Shown here in pieces: positions 29,670-36,824 of a stretch of DNA of 48,628 bases (its first letter is position 1; each line of letters starts with the position of its first letter). The stretch is from positions 37,919 through 86,546 of the forward strand of contig CAJUPU010000009.1 in assembly GCA_910588495.1 (NCBI GenBank). The letters are read 5' to 3'. Both the position numbers and the translations under genes were made by a program. The notes below the pieces were generated by a model that saw nothing but the letters and a program-made list of their open reading frames with translations, did no database searches and had not been told where the DNA came from. This DNA comes from an uncultured Oscillospiraceae bacterium (GTDB taxonomy: Bacteria > Bacillota > Clostridia > Oscillospirales > Oscillospiraceae).

Positions 29670-29751
29670 GGATCGTCTCCTCCTAACTGGGTGCGCCTCA
29701 GCAAAAAGCGGCAAAATTTTTTAAGGGATGCTTAAAAATGTCGAGACCGGC

Positions 29752-29781
29752 TTGAAAACAGCCGCCGACTTGAGGTAAGAT
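29752..29781 (+). promoter_or_regulatory. probable promoter for the AI-2E family gene
   Basis: TTGAAA (29752-29757), an 18-base spacer and TAAGAT (29776-29781), about 35 bases before the gene. Confidence 0.5.
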
Positions 29782-29816
29782 AGGCTCAAGACACATCGGA
29801 GAAAGGGCGGAGCCCC

Positions 29817-30992
29817 ATGAACAAGGAATTTTTGAAAAAGGTGTTCTTCCAGTCCCTGACAGGGTTCTTGTCGCTGGCGCTGGCCATCCTGCTGCTGTTC
29901 GGCCTGCTGCGGCTGGACCAGATCCGGCAGAACTTCCGCTGGGTGATCGACATACTCACCCCATTCCTCTACGGCGGCACCATGGCCTATCTGCTCAAGA
30001 CCCCCTGCGGGTTCCTGGAGGGCAAGATCCTGGCCGCCCTGCCGGAGCGGCACAAAAAGCGGGCCGGCCTGCTGGCGGTGACGGCGGTGATGCTGATCAG
30101 CGCGCTGGTGCTCTACCTGCTGCTGAGCATGGTCATACCCGAGATGGTGGAGAGCATCATGGCGCTGGCGGTGGCGGTGCCCCCGAAAGTGGAGGAGCTG
30201 GCCCAGTGGGTGATCGCCCACCTGGAGGGCAACGAGGTGCTGCAAAACTACGTGAACAACGCCTTTGCCAGCATGGAGCAGAATCTGGTCAGCTGGGCCA
30301 CCGCCGACCTGGTGCCCACCGTCCAGGGGATGATGGGCGGGGTGGTGACCACGGTGGGCTCGGTGCTCACGGTGGTGAAGAACATCGTGCTGGGAATCAT
30401 CATCTGCGTCTATCTGCTGGCCAGCCGCAGGACCTTTGCCCGCCACGCCAAGGCCCTGGTGTACGCCGCCTTCAAGCCGGAGCGGGCGGACGCCCTGCTG
30501 AAGGAGGCGGCCTTCATCGACGACACCTTCGTGGGCTTTTTCGGCGGCAAGATCCTGGACAGCGCCATCGTTGGCCTGATCTGCTATGTGTTCTGCCTGA
30601 TCATGACGGTGGCGGCGGGGTTCCAGAACGCGGTGCTGATCAGTGTGATCATCGGTGTCACCAACGTGATCCCCTACTTCGGGCCGTTCATCGGGGCGGC
30701 GCCCGCGGCGCTGCTGATCTTGATCTCCAGCCCCCGCAACTGCCTGATCTTTCTGGTGTTCATCGTGATCCTCCAGCAGTTCGACGGCAATATCCTGGGC
30801 CCAAAGCTGCTGGCGGGCAGTGTGGGCCTCACCGGATTCTGGGTGCTGTTCGCCATCACCCTGTTCCAGGGGCTGTTCGGCTTCATCGGCATCCTGGTGG
30901 GCGTGCCGGTGTTCGCCGTGATCTACGACCTGGTGCGGCGGTGGGTGGTGTCCGGCCTGAAAAAGCACGGCAAGCTGGACGTGCTGGGATAG
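29817..30992 (+). CDS. AI-2E transporter family membrane protein
   Basis: The product is 391 aa with a GGGCGGAG site before the ATG. It is a polytopic membrane protein with about eight helices, beginning FLSLALAILLLFGLLRL and including TAVMLISALVLYLLLSMVIP. The family signature is near the C-terminus: VTNVIPYFGPFIGAAPAALL, FDGNILGPKLLAGSVGLTGF and GVPVFAVIYD. A soluble stretch (about 110-180) precedes the conserved half. Members export autoinducer-2 or act as sodium/proton antiporters; which one applies cannot be read from the sequence. It is a single-gene unit, with its own promoter and a shared terminator against the chemoreceptor gene. Confidence 0.9.
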   Translation: MNKEFLKKVFFQSLTGFLSLALAILLLFGLLRLDQIRQNFRWVIDILTPFLYGGTMAYLLKTPCGFLEGKILAALPERHKKRAGLLAVTAVMLISALVLYLLLSMVIPEMVESIMALAVAVPPKVEELAQWVIAHLEGNEVLQNYVNNAFASMEQNLVSWATADLVPTVQGMMGGVVTTVGSVLTVVKNIVLGIIICVYLLASRRTFARHAKALVYAAFKPERADALLKEAAFIDDTFVGFFGGKILDSAIVGLICYVFCLIMTVAAGFQNAVLISVIIGVTNVIPYFGPFIGAAPAALLILISSPRNCLIFLVFIVILQQFDGNILGPKLLAGSVGLTGFWVLFAITLFQGLFGFIGILVGVPVFAVIYDLVRRWVVSGLKKHGKLDVLG

Positions 30993-31001
30993 CGGCATGA
31001 A

Positions 31002-31034
31002 AAGGGCGGGGGCCTCCACGAGGCCCCCGCCCTT
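31002..31034. terminator. bidirectional terminator
   Basis: AAGGGCGGGGGCCTC (31002-31016) pairs perfectly with 31020-31034 around CAC, between converging genes (AI-2E family on plus, chemoreceptor on minus). Confidence 0.85.
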
Positions 31035-31039
31035 GGGCG

Positions 31040-32701
31040 TCAGGTATAGCTGTGGTGCTTGAGCTTGAACTTGCGGGTCTCGTCCTCCAGGAGGTGGACC
31101 TGCTCGAACAGCTCGGAGCTGACGGCGGCGGACTCCTCGCTGCTGGCGGAGTTGGTCTGCACCACGCTGGAGATCTGGCCGATGCCCTCGGACACCTGGG
31201 ACAGGGACTCGGCCTCCTGGGCGATGGCGGAGGAGATGGTCTCGATGGCCTGGTTGGACTCCACCACCAGCTCCAGCGCCTTCTTCAGGGAGCCGGACAC
31301 CTCCCCCACGATCTGGGTGCCCCGGTGAGTGGCCTGGATGGAGTTCTCGATCAGGCCCTTGGTGGCCTTGGCGGCCTCGTCGGACTTGGAGGCCAGGCTG
31401 CGCACCTCGTCGGCCACCACGGCGAAGCCCTTGCCGGCGGCGCCGGCCCGGGCGGCCTCCACCGCGGCGTTCAGGGCCAGGATGTTGGTCTGGAAGGCGA
31501 TGTCCTCGATGGTGGCGATGATCTTGCCGATCTGCTGGGAGGCGTCGGAGATGTCCTCCATGGCGGACACCATCTGCTCCATCTGCTTGCTGCTCAGCGA
31601 CACCTGCTGGCTGGTGAGCCTGGCGCTGTCCTGGGCGTCGGCGGCGGCCTTGGCGTTGAGCCCGGCGCTCTTGGACAGATCGTCCACGGTGGCGTATACC
31701 TGCTGCACCGCGCTGGCCTGCTCGGTGGCCCCCTGGGCCAGGGCCTGGGCGCCGCTGGACAGCTGCTCGGCGTGGCCGGACACCCGCTGCTCGGCCTGGA
31801 CGATGTGGCCCATGGCGTCGGACATGGCGGTGGTGAAGCTGTTGAGGGCCTCCTCGATGGTGCGGAAGTCGCCGATGTACCGGGTGGAGGTGTGTACGTC
31901 GAAATTGCCCTGGGCCAGCTCGGACATCAGCCGGTCGATGTCCTCGATGTAGGTGCGGATGAGGCCCACAGAGTCCTCCAGGGTCTGGGCCAGCTGGCCC
32001 AGCTCATTCTTAGAGCGGTACTGCAGGTCCAGGGACAGGTCGCCCTCCTGGAGGGGCTTCGCCTTCTGGGTGATGAGCAGCAGGGGACGGACGACACCGC
32101 GCATGACGAACACCACCAGGCTGATCAGGGCCACCAGATTGAGCACCAGGCAGATGATGGTGAGGGTGTGCATGAGGGCGATGGTAGAGCTCATGCGCTG
32201 GACGCACTCGGAGCTCAGCTGGGTGCCCCGCTCCACCACCTGGTCCAGCAGGCCCACCAGCTTGGTCAGGTTGGCCTGGATGGTCTCCTGGTAGTATTTC
32301 TGGGCCTGGCCGTGGCTGGTGGAAAACATGTCGAGAACGGTGCCCGCGGAGGCGTGGAGCTCCTTGTGGAGGGGTTCGATCTCCGCGCGCAGGCGGTCGA
32401 TCTCCCCGTCCTCCAGCTCCAGATCGCTGTACAGCCACTTGCCCAGCACGCAGCCGGTGTGGTCCATGCTGCCGGTGAACTCGGTTCCGGCGTACAGGGC
32501 GTTGCTCAGGTTGGCCGACCACTTATAGTGGGCCACCTCGGCCTTCTGGGCGCTGTCCAGCAGGGAGGCGGCCTGGGCGCTGGCGGCCTGGGTGTCCTTG
32601 ATGCGCAGGATGTTTGCGGTGGTGACGAAGCTGAAGAGCAGCACGGCGACGATAGCGCAGATCACCCGGATGTTGACAGATCGTTTGATACTAGTACCCA
32701 T
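31040..32701 (-). CDS. methyl-accepting chemotaxis protein with CZB-like zinc-binding sensor region
   Basis: The product is 553 aa, starting MGTSIKRS after AAGGGGG on the minus strand. Helix 1 is at about 12-30 and helix 2 at about 176-200. Between them lies a helical domain with the ligand pattern of the CZB (chemoreceptor zinc-binding) family: H58 in HYKW, C84 in CVLGKWLY, H112 and H116 in LHKELH. HAMP-like and coiled-coil segments follow, then the signalling tip AFQTNILALNAAVEAARAG and GKGFAVVADEVRSLA. CZB domains in known receptors are cytoplasmic and sense zinc or hypochlorous acid; here the helices place it outside the membrane. The gene is monocistronic. Confidence 0.93.
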   Translation of the reverse strand: MGTSIKRSVNIRVICAIVAVLLFSFVTTANILRIKDTQAASAQAASLLDSAQKAEVAHYKWSANLSNALYAGTEFTGSMDHTGCVLGKWLYSDLELEDGEIDRLRAEIEPLHKELHASAGTVLDMFSTSHGQAQKYYQETIQANLTKLVGLLDQVVERGTQLSSECVQRMSSTIALMHTLTIICLVLNLVALISLVVFVMRGVVRPLLLITQKAKPLQEGDLSLDLQYRSKNELGQLAQTLEDSVGLIRTYIEDIDRLMSELAQGNFDVHTSTRYIGDFRTIEEALNSFTTAMSDAMGHIVQAEQRVSGHAEQLSSGAQALAQGATEQASAVQQVYATVDDLSKSAGLNAKAAADAQDSARLTSQQVSLSSKQMEQMVSAMEDISDASQQIGKIIATIEDIAFQTNILALNAAVEAARAGAAGKGFAVVADEVRSLASKSDEAAKATKGLIENSIQATHRGTQIVGEVSGSLKKALELVVESNQAIETISSAIAQEAESLSQVSEGIGQISSVVQTNSASSEESAAVSSELFEQVHLLEDETRKFKLKHHSYT

Positions 32702-32727
32702 GATATAGGTCCCCCTTCGTGGTTTTT

Positions 32728-32893
32728 TAAGAAGCTGTACCAATCGCCGAAGTATTCACATACGCGCGTCAAAATTGCCGGTGGCAAGGCGAAAGATCGC
32801 GGGAATACTTTGTGTATTTCAAAATCTTTCAACGCGGCCAGCGGCAATTTGGGCCGCAAAGCTGGGTGATGAGGCTATTGGTACAGCTTCTAA
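32728..32893 (+). repeat. divergent member of the repeat family, with long terminal inverted repeats
   Basis: The ends TTAAGAAGCTGTACCAATCG and TATTGGTACAGCTTCTAA are near-perfect inverted repeats. Read on the minus strand, the core (GCGTTGAA, a TTTTGAAATACACAA stretch, then CGCCTTGCC) follows the same order as the core of the 168-bp repeats at 36.7 and 39.1 kb, so it is a distant relative. Unlike those copies it lies upstream of a gene, 27 bases from the chemoreceptor start codon, and would sit in its promoter/leader region. Confidence 0.75.
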
Positions 32894-33061
32894 GAGAGAG
32901 TATAAGATGTGTCATCTATCACCTCATCACCGGCGGCCCTGCGCCGGAATTTGTTACATAATGGAATGCCAGAGATCGCCGCTGTTGGATGAGAGCGGAA
33001 GCGATACCACTATTATATGATAAGCGCTGCGAAAATGCAAGAGCGACCCGCGTCGGAGGAA

Positions 33062-33285
33062 CGGGAAGTTTTTCCGCCGCTGTCCCGGCTGCGCTTTTGA
33101 GGGGCCTATGTCAAGGCCCACACCGGCGCAGTCCCCGCCGGTCTGCCGGGGACTGCCTGGAGCGGTACGAGGCCAATTACCGCCACATCCAGAGGATCGA
33201 CCAGCACCGGCCCTGGACCGTGCCGGCGTGCGCCTCCATCGTGGAGCGGCTCCTCACCCATGAGCTGGCGGAGGGCGGGATATGA
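33062..33285 (+). pseudogene. possible frameshifted gene remnant
   Basis: Protein-like segments follow one another in three frames: KFFRRCPGCAFE (33066-33101), AYVKAHTGAVPAGLPG (from about 33104), then DCLERYEANYRHIQRIDQ and WTVPACASIVERLLTHELAE up to TGA 33283-33285. Joined with two frameshifts they would form a small cysteine-containing protein of about 75 residues. I do not recognise the family. The alternative is chance coding potential in GC-rich DNA. Confidence 0.35.
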
Positions 33286-33287
33286 GA

Positions 33288-33327
33288 CCAAAAGGGACCG
33301 TGCCCCATGGGGCACGGTCCCTTTTGG
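33288..33327. terminator. long perfect palindromic terminator
   Basis: A 19-bp perfect inverted repeat (33288-33306 with 33309-33327), with AAAA and TTTT in the stem, so it can serve both strands. It ends the rubrerythrin transcript on the minus strand. Confidence 0.88.
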
Positions 33328-33336
33328 CGTGATCTT

Positions 33337-33870
33337 TTAGTAGTTCTCGGCCTTCAGCTCGAAGTAGGACTGGGGATGGGCGCACACGGGGCACTCGGCG
33401 GGGGCCTCCAGGCCGTACTCCAGGTGGCCGCAGTTGCGGCAGTACCACACCTTGACCTCGGAGCGCTTGAACACCTCGCTGTTGGCCAGGTTCTCGGCCA
33501 GCTTCACATAGCGGTCCTCGTGGCTCTTCTCGATCTTGGCCACGGCGTCGAAGGCGTCGGCCAGGGCGATGAAGCCCTCCTCCCGGGCAGTGGCCGCCAT
33601 CTCCTTGTACATCTCGGTCCACTCCTCGTGCTCGCCCTCGGCGGCGGCCACCAGGTTCTCGGCGGTGGTGCAGATGCCGCCCAAAGCCTTGAACCACAGC
33701 TTGGCGTGCTCCTTCTCGTTGCCCGCGGTCTCCTCGAAGATGGCCGCGATCTGCTCGTAGCCCTCCTTGCGGGCCTGGCTGGCGTAGTAGGTGTACTTGT
33801 TGCGGGCCTGGGACTCCCCGGCGAACGCTTTCCACAGATTGGCTTCGGTCTTGCTTCCCTTGAGTTCCAT
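33337..33870 (-). CDS. rbr: rubrerythrin
   Basis: The product is 177 aa, with the ATG after CAGGAGGAATCTATC on the minus strand. The N-terminal four-helix bundle carries the diiron ligands (FAGESQARNKYTYYA, EETAGNEKEHA, AREEGFIALADAFDAVAKIE with SHEDR). The C-terminal rubredoxin-like domain has CRNCGH and CPVCAHP. It reduces hydrogen peroxide in the cytosol with electrons from rubredoxin, complementing the superoxide reductase at 24.5 kb. A Fur/PerR-like palindrome covers the promoter. It is a single-gene unit ending at the 19-bp palindrome. Confidence 0.96.
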   Translation of the reverse strand: MELKGSKTEANLWKAFAGESQARNKYTYYASQARKEGYEQIAAIFEETAGNEKEHAKLWFKALGGICTTAENLVAAAEGEHEEWTEMYKEMAATAREEGFIALADAFDAVAKIEKSHEDRYVKLAENLANSEVFKRSEVKVWYCRNCGHLEYGLEAPAECPVCAHPQSYFELKAENY

Positions 33871-33921
33871 GATAGATTCCTCCTGTTGGATGATGTAAGA
33901 TGTCGTGGCAGATCCGATGAC

Positions 33922-33950
33922 CTCTTAATGAGAATCATTCTTGTTAAGAG
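33922..33950 (-). promoter_or_regulatory. Fur/PerR-type operator of the rubrerythrin gene
   Basis: A 29-base dyad: CTCTTAA, TGAGAAT, C, ATTCTTG, TTAAGAG. The outer seven pairs are perfect and five of the inner seven match. The core TGAGAAT-C-ATTCTTG follows the 7-1-7 pattern of Fur-family sites. It lies just downstream of the -10 box, a repressing position. PerR is the likely member for a peroxide-reducing enzyme. Confidence 0.65.
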
Positions 33951-33977
33951 TATAGCAGAAACTCCGCCGGAGCGCAA
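33949..33977 (-). promoter_or_regulatory. rubrerythrin promoter
   Basis: On the minus strand: TTGCGC (33977-33972), a 17-base spacer and TATACT (33954-33949). The start would fall inside the palindrome at about 33942. Confidence 0.6.
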
Positions 33978-33985
33978 GCCCTTTT

Positions 33986-35341
33986 TCAAATTTTATTTTC
34001 CGGCGCGTCCCAGGCGAAGAGCCGGTCCTGCCGCAGCAGGTACCAGCCGATCCCCACCGCGTCGGCCAGCGCCCAGCCGATGGGCACCGACCACCAGATG
34101 CCCGCCACCCCGACGGCGGGCAGGGCGGAGAGGATGTGGGCCAGGGCTACCCGGGTGCCCAGGGAGACCGCCGTCAGCACCACCGACATCCCCGGACGGC
34201 CCAGGGCCCGATAGAGGCCGTAGAGCAGGAACAGGCAGCCGATGCCGCAGTAGAAGGCCCCCTCGATGCGCAGGTAGCGCACCCCCTCCAGGATGGTCTC
34301 CACCTCGCCGGGCTCCACGAACAGGCCCATGAGGGGCCGGGCGAAGGCGCATACCAGGGCGGACACCACCAGGCAGAAGGCCAGGCAGGCCAGCACCGCC
34401 CCCCGCAGCCCGGAGCGGATGCGGTCCTCCCGCTTGGCGCCGTAGTTCTGGGCGATGAAGGTGGAGAAGGCGTTTCCGAAGTCCTGGACGGGCATGTAGG
34501 CGAAGGCGTCGATCTTGACGGCGGCGGCGAAGGCGGCCATCACCGTGGGGCCGAAGCTGTTCACCAGCCCCTGGACCATGAGGATGCCCAGGTTCATCAC
34601 CGACTGCTGGACGCAGGTGAGCAGGGAGGACCCGGCGATCTCCCGCACCCGGCTCCACCGCAGCCGGAGGCCCCGGGCGGGGCGCAGCGGGGGACAGCGG
34701 ATCAGGGCGTAGGCCATGATGCCCAGGCCGGAGGCATATTGGGCGATCACGGTGGCCCAGGCCGCCCCCGCCGGGCCCCAGTCCAGCCCCAGCACGAACC
34801 ACAGGTCCAGGGCGATGTTCAGCGCGGCGGACACCGCCAAAAACACCAGCGGCACCAGGGAATTGCCCACCGCCCGCAGGTAGGAGGCGAAGAAATTGTA
34901 CAAGAAGGTGGCGGCGATGCCCCAAAAGACCGCCGCCAGATACGCCCGCATCATGGGCCACACCGGGTCCGGCACCCGCAGGAAGGTCCGGATCTGGTCC
35001 AGGCAGGCGAAGGCCAGCAGCTCCAGCGCCAGGGTGAGGGCGGCGATGAGGGCGAAGGAGGCCAGTGCCCCCTCCCGCAGGCCGTCCTGGTCCCGCTGGC
35101 CGAAGCGGATGGAGAACACCGCTCCGCTGCCCATGCACAGCCCCAGCAGGATGGAAGTGAGGAAGGTCATCAGGGTGAAGGATGAGCCCACCGCCGCCAG
35201 GGCGTTCTTGCCCAGGTAGTTGCCCACGATCAGGGTGTCCGCCACGTTGTAGCACTGCTGGAGCAGGTCGCCCAGGATCATGGGGACGGCAAAGCGCATC
35301 ATGGAGGCCATCACCGGCCCCCGGGTCAGATCTCGGTCCAC
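33986..35341 (-). CDS. MATE family multidrug/sodium-coupled exporter
   Basis: The product is 451 aa from a GTG start (MDRDLTRGPVMAS) behind a G-rich site 10 bases upstream. It has twelve predicted helices in two six-helix halves, with the family opening MMRFAVPMILGDLLQQCYN, VADTLIVGNYLGKNALAAVG and, in the second half, FGNAFSTFIAQNYGAKRED. It is an inner-membrane exporter driven by sodium or protons; substrates cannot be predicted. It has its own strong promoter and stands alone on the minus strand. Confidence 0.93.
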   Translation of the reverse strand: MDRDLTRGPVMASMMRFAVPMILGDLLQQCYNVADTLIVGNYLGKNALAAVGSSFTLMTFLTSILLGLCMGSGAVFSIRFGQRDQDGLREGALASFALIAALTLALELLAFACLDQIRTFLRVPDPVWPMMRAYLAAVFWGIAATFLYNFFASYLRAVGNSLVPLVFLAVSAALNIALDLWFVLGLDWGPAGAAWATVIAQYASGLGIMAYALIRCPPLRPARGLRLRWSRVREIAGSSLLTCVQQSVMNLGILMVQGLVNSFGPTVMAAFAAAVKIDAFAYMPVQDFGNAFSTFIAQNYGAKREDRIRSGLRGAVLACLAFCLVVSALVCAFARPLMGLFVEPGEVETILEGVRYLRIEGAFYCGIGCLFLLYGLYRALGRPGMSVVLTAVSLGTRVALAHILSALPAVGVAGIWWSVPIGWALADAVGIGWYLLRQDRLFAWDAPENKI

Positions 35342-35373
35342 GTCAGTTCCCCCCGGAGAATGATATTGGAGCC

Positions 35374-35402
35374 ATTGTATCCGCCCGGCGGCGGCCTGTC
35401 AA
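35374..35402 (-). promoter_or_regulatory. promoter of the MATE gene
   Basis: On the minus strand: TTGACA (35402-35397), a 17-base spacer and TACAAT (35379-35374). Transcription would begin about 25 bases before the GTG. Confidence 0.88.
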
Positions 35403-35421
35403 TGCCCTCCGGCGGGGCGGA

Positions 35422-35459
35422 GGAAAACAGCGCGCGGGACAGAGGGTCCCGCGCGCTGT
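35422..35459 (-). terminator. terminator of the glycerol dehydrogenase transcript
   Basis: A 14-bp perfect stem (35427-35440 with 35446-35459). On the minus strand it is followed by a short T run (complement of GGAAAAC). Confidence 0.75.
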
Positions 35460-35472
35460 GTACCGGCGGCGC

Positions 35473-36570
35473 TTACTCGCCCAGATAGAACCGGCCGTAG
35501 CGGTCGGCGGCCAAAATGGCGGCGGCCACGGTCTGGGGATCGACGGGGAAGGGCATGTTGTGGAGGGTGTCGGTGGGGGCGCAGGCGGCCTCGGCCACCG
35601 CCATCACCTTCTCCGGGGTGACCTCCTTGATGCCCAGCTGGCCCAGGGTGACGGGCAGGCCCAGATCGATGCAGAACTGATAGGTCTCCTCCAGCTCCTC
35701 CAGGGCTACGTTCTCCAGCACCAGCTGGGTCAGGGTGCCGAAGGCCACCTTCTCGCCGTGGTACATGTGGTGGCACTCCTCCAGCACCGTCAGGCCATTG
35801 TGGATGGCGTGGGCCCCGGCCAGGCCGCCGCTCTCGAAGCCCAGGCCGCTGAGCAGGGTGTTGGCCTCGATGACCTTCTCCACGGCGGGGGTGCAGGCCC
35901 CGGCCTCCAGGGCCAGCTTGGCCTTCAGGCCCTCGTCCAGCAGGGTGTCCAGGCACAGCTTGGCCAGGGCCATGGCCGCTCCGGTGACCTGCCCGCCGGC
36001 GCAGTTGGCCGCGCCGCTGATCTGGCAGGCCCGGGCCTCGAAATAGGTGGCCAGGGCGTCGCCCATGCCGGACACGGTGAGGCGCACCGGGGACTTGGCG
36101 ATGATGTCGGTGTCCATCAGCACCATATTGGGGTTGGCGGGGAGGAACAGGTACTCCTCGAACACCCCAGCGTCGGTGTAGATCACGGACAGGGCGGAGC
36201 AGGGGGCGTCGGTGGAGGCGATGGTGGGGCAGATGAGCACGGGGGTCTTTTTGTAGAAGGCCACGGCCTTGGCGGTGTCCAGGGTCTTGCCGCCGCCGAT
36301 GCCGATCACCAGATCGCAGCCCTGCTCGTCCATGATCCCCTGGAGGCGGGCGATCTCGTTCTTGCTGCACTCGCCGTTGAAGAAGTCGTAGACCGGGGCG
36401 CAGCCGGACCCGGCGAACCCGGCGTCCAGGGTGGCCTGGATGCGCTTGTAGCCGGAATTGGAGATGAGCACCAGCGCCTTGGAGCCGTAGCCCCCGGCAT
36501 AGGCGCCCAGCTTGCCCATCTCGCCTGGGCCCTGGACGTACTTGCTGGGATAGATCATGATCTTTGCCAT
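35473..36570 (-). CDS. gldA: glycerol dehydrogenase (iron-containing alcohol dehydrogenase family)
   Basis: The product is 365 aa, with the ATG after AAGGAGGAACACACT on the minus strand. It is an NAD-dependent cytosolic enzyme that oxidises glycerol to dihydroxyacetone or works in reverse. It shows the NAD-binding IGIGGGKTLDTAKAVA, CPTIASTDAPCSALSVIY, and the metal ligands: Asp in SGMGDALATYFEA, His in LAGAHAIHNGL and His in HHMYHGEKVAFG. The length is normal for GldA. Upstream on the same strand lie an MtnK-like kinase gene and repeat copy 2; whether they form one transcript is unclear. Confidence 0.95.
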   Translation of the reverse strand: MAKIMIYPSKYVQGPGEMGKLGAYAGGYGSKALVLISNSGYKRIQATLDAGFAGSGCAPVYDFFNGECSKNEIARLQGIMDEQGCDLVIGIGGGKTLDTAKAVAFYKKTPVLICPTIASTDAPCSALSVIYTDAGVFEEYLFLPANPNMVLMDTDIIAKSPVRLTVSGMGDALATYFEARACQISGAANCAGGQVTGAAMALAKLCLDTLLDEGLKAKLALEAGACTPAVEKVIEANTLLSGLGFESGGLAGAHAIHNGLTVLEECHHMYHGEKVAFGTLTQLVLENVALEELEETYQFCIDLGLPVTLGQLGIKEVTPEKVMAVAEAACAPTDTLHNMPFPVDPQTVAAAILAADRYGRFYLGE

Positions 36571-36597
36571 AGTGTGTTCCTCCTTGATGATTGTGTA

Positions 36598-36650
36598 AGA
36601 AGCCCGTACCCACGGCCGAGCGGTGTTTCAGGTTGGGGATACGGGCACTT
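36598..36650. repeat. short palindromic element, perhaps an internally deleted repeat
   Basis: AGAAGCCCGTACCCACGGCC at the left and GGTTGGGGATACGGGC at the right form a 7-bp stem plus bulged CCC/GGG. The left end matches the layout of the ends of the neighbouring 168-bp repeat family (AAGAAGC or ATAAGGA, then GTA-CCA-x-CGCCGA). On the minus strand it lies between repeat copy 2 and gldA and might act as a terminator for the kinase gene. Confidence 0.45.
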
Positions 36651-36655
36651 CAAGC

Positions 36656-36824
36656 TTAGAACCTGTATTCACAACCTCGATCCACCGTCTCGCCGGGTCT
36701 TTTCCCGTCATGCTGCGTTGAATTTTCTTGAAATAAGCACAATTATTTCTGCGAAAATTCGCCTTGCCTGATGGGAAGATCCCTCGGCCATCCGGCGGTC
36801 TCGGCTGTGAACACAGGTCCTTAT
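36656..36824 (-). repeat. stop-codon-linked 168-bp repeat, copy 2
   Basis: In minus-strand orientation it starts ATAAGGACCTGTGTTCAC; its TAA is the stop codon of the MtnK-like kinase (36823-36821). It ends in GAATACAGGTTCTAAG. Nearly all of it matches copies 1 and 3. It is followed by the short palindrome at 36598-36650. Confidence 0.9.

Noticed and set aside
31052..32869. A 605-codon plus-strand frame across the chemoreceptor gene
   Set aside because: The minus-strand frame contains the complete chemoreceptor motifs; the plus-strand product is a repetitive Gly/Leu/His sequence with no domain.
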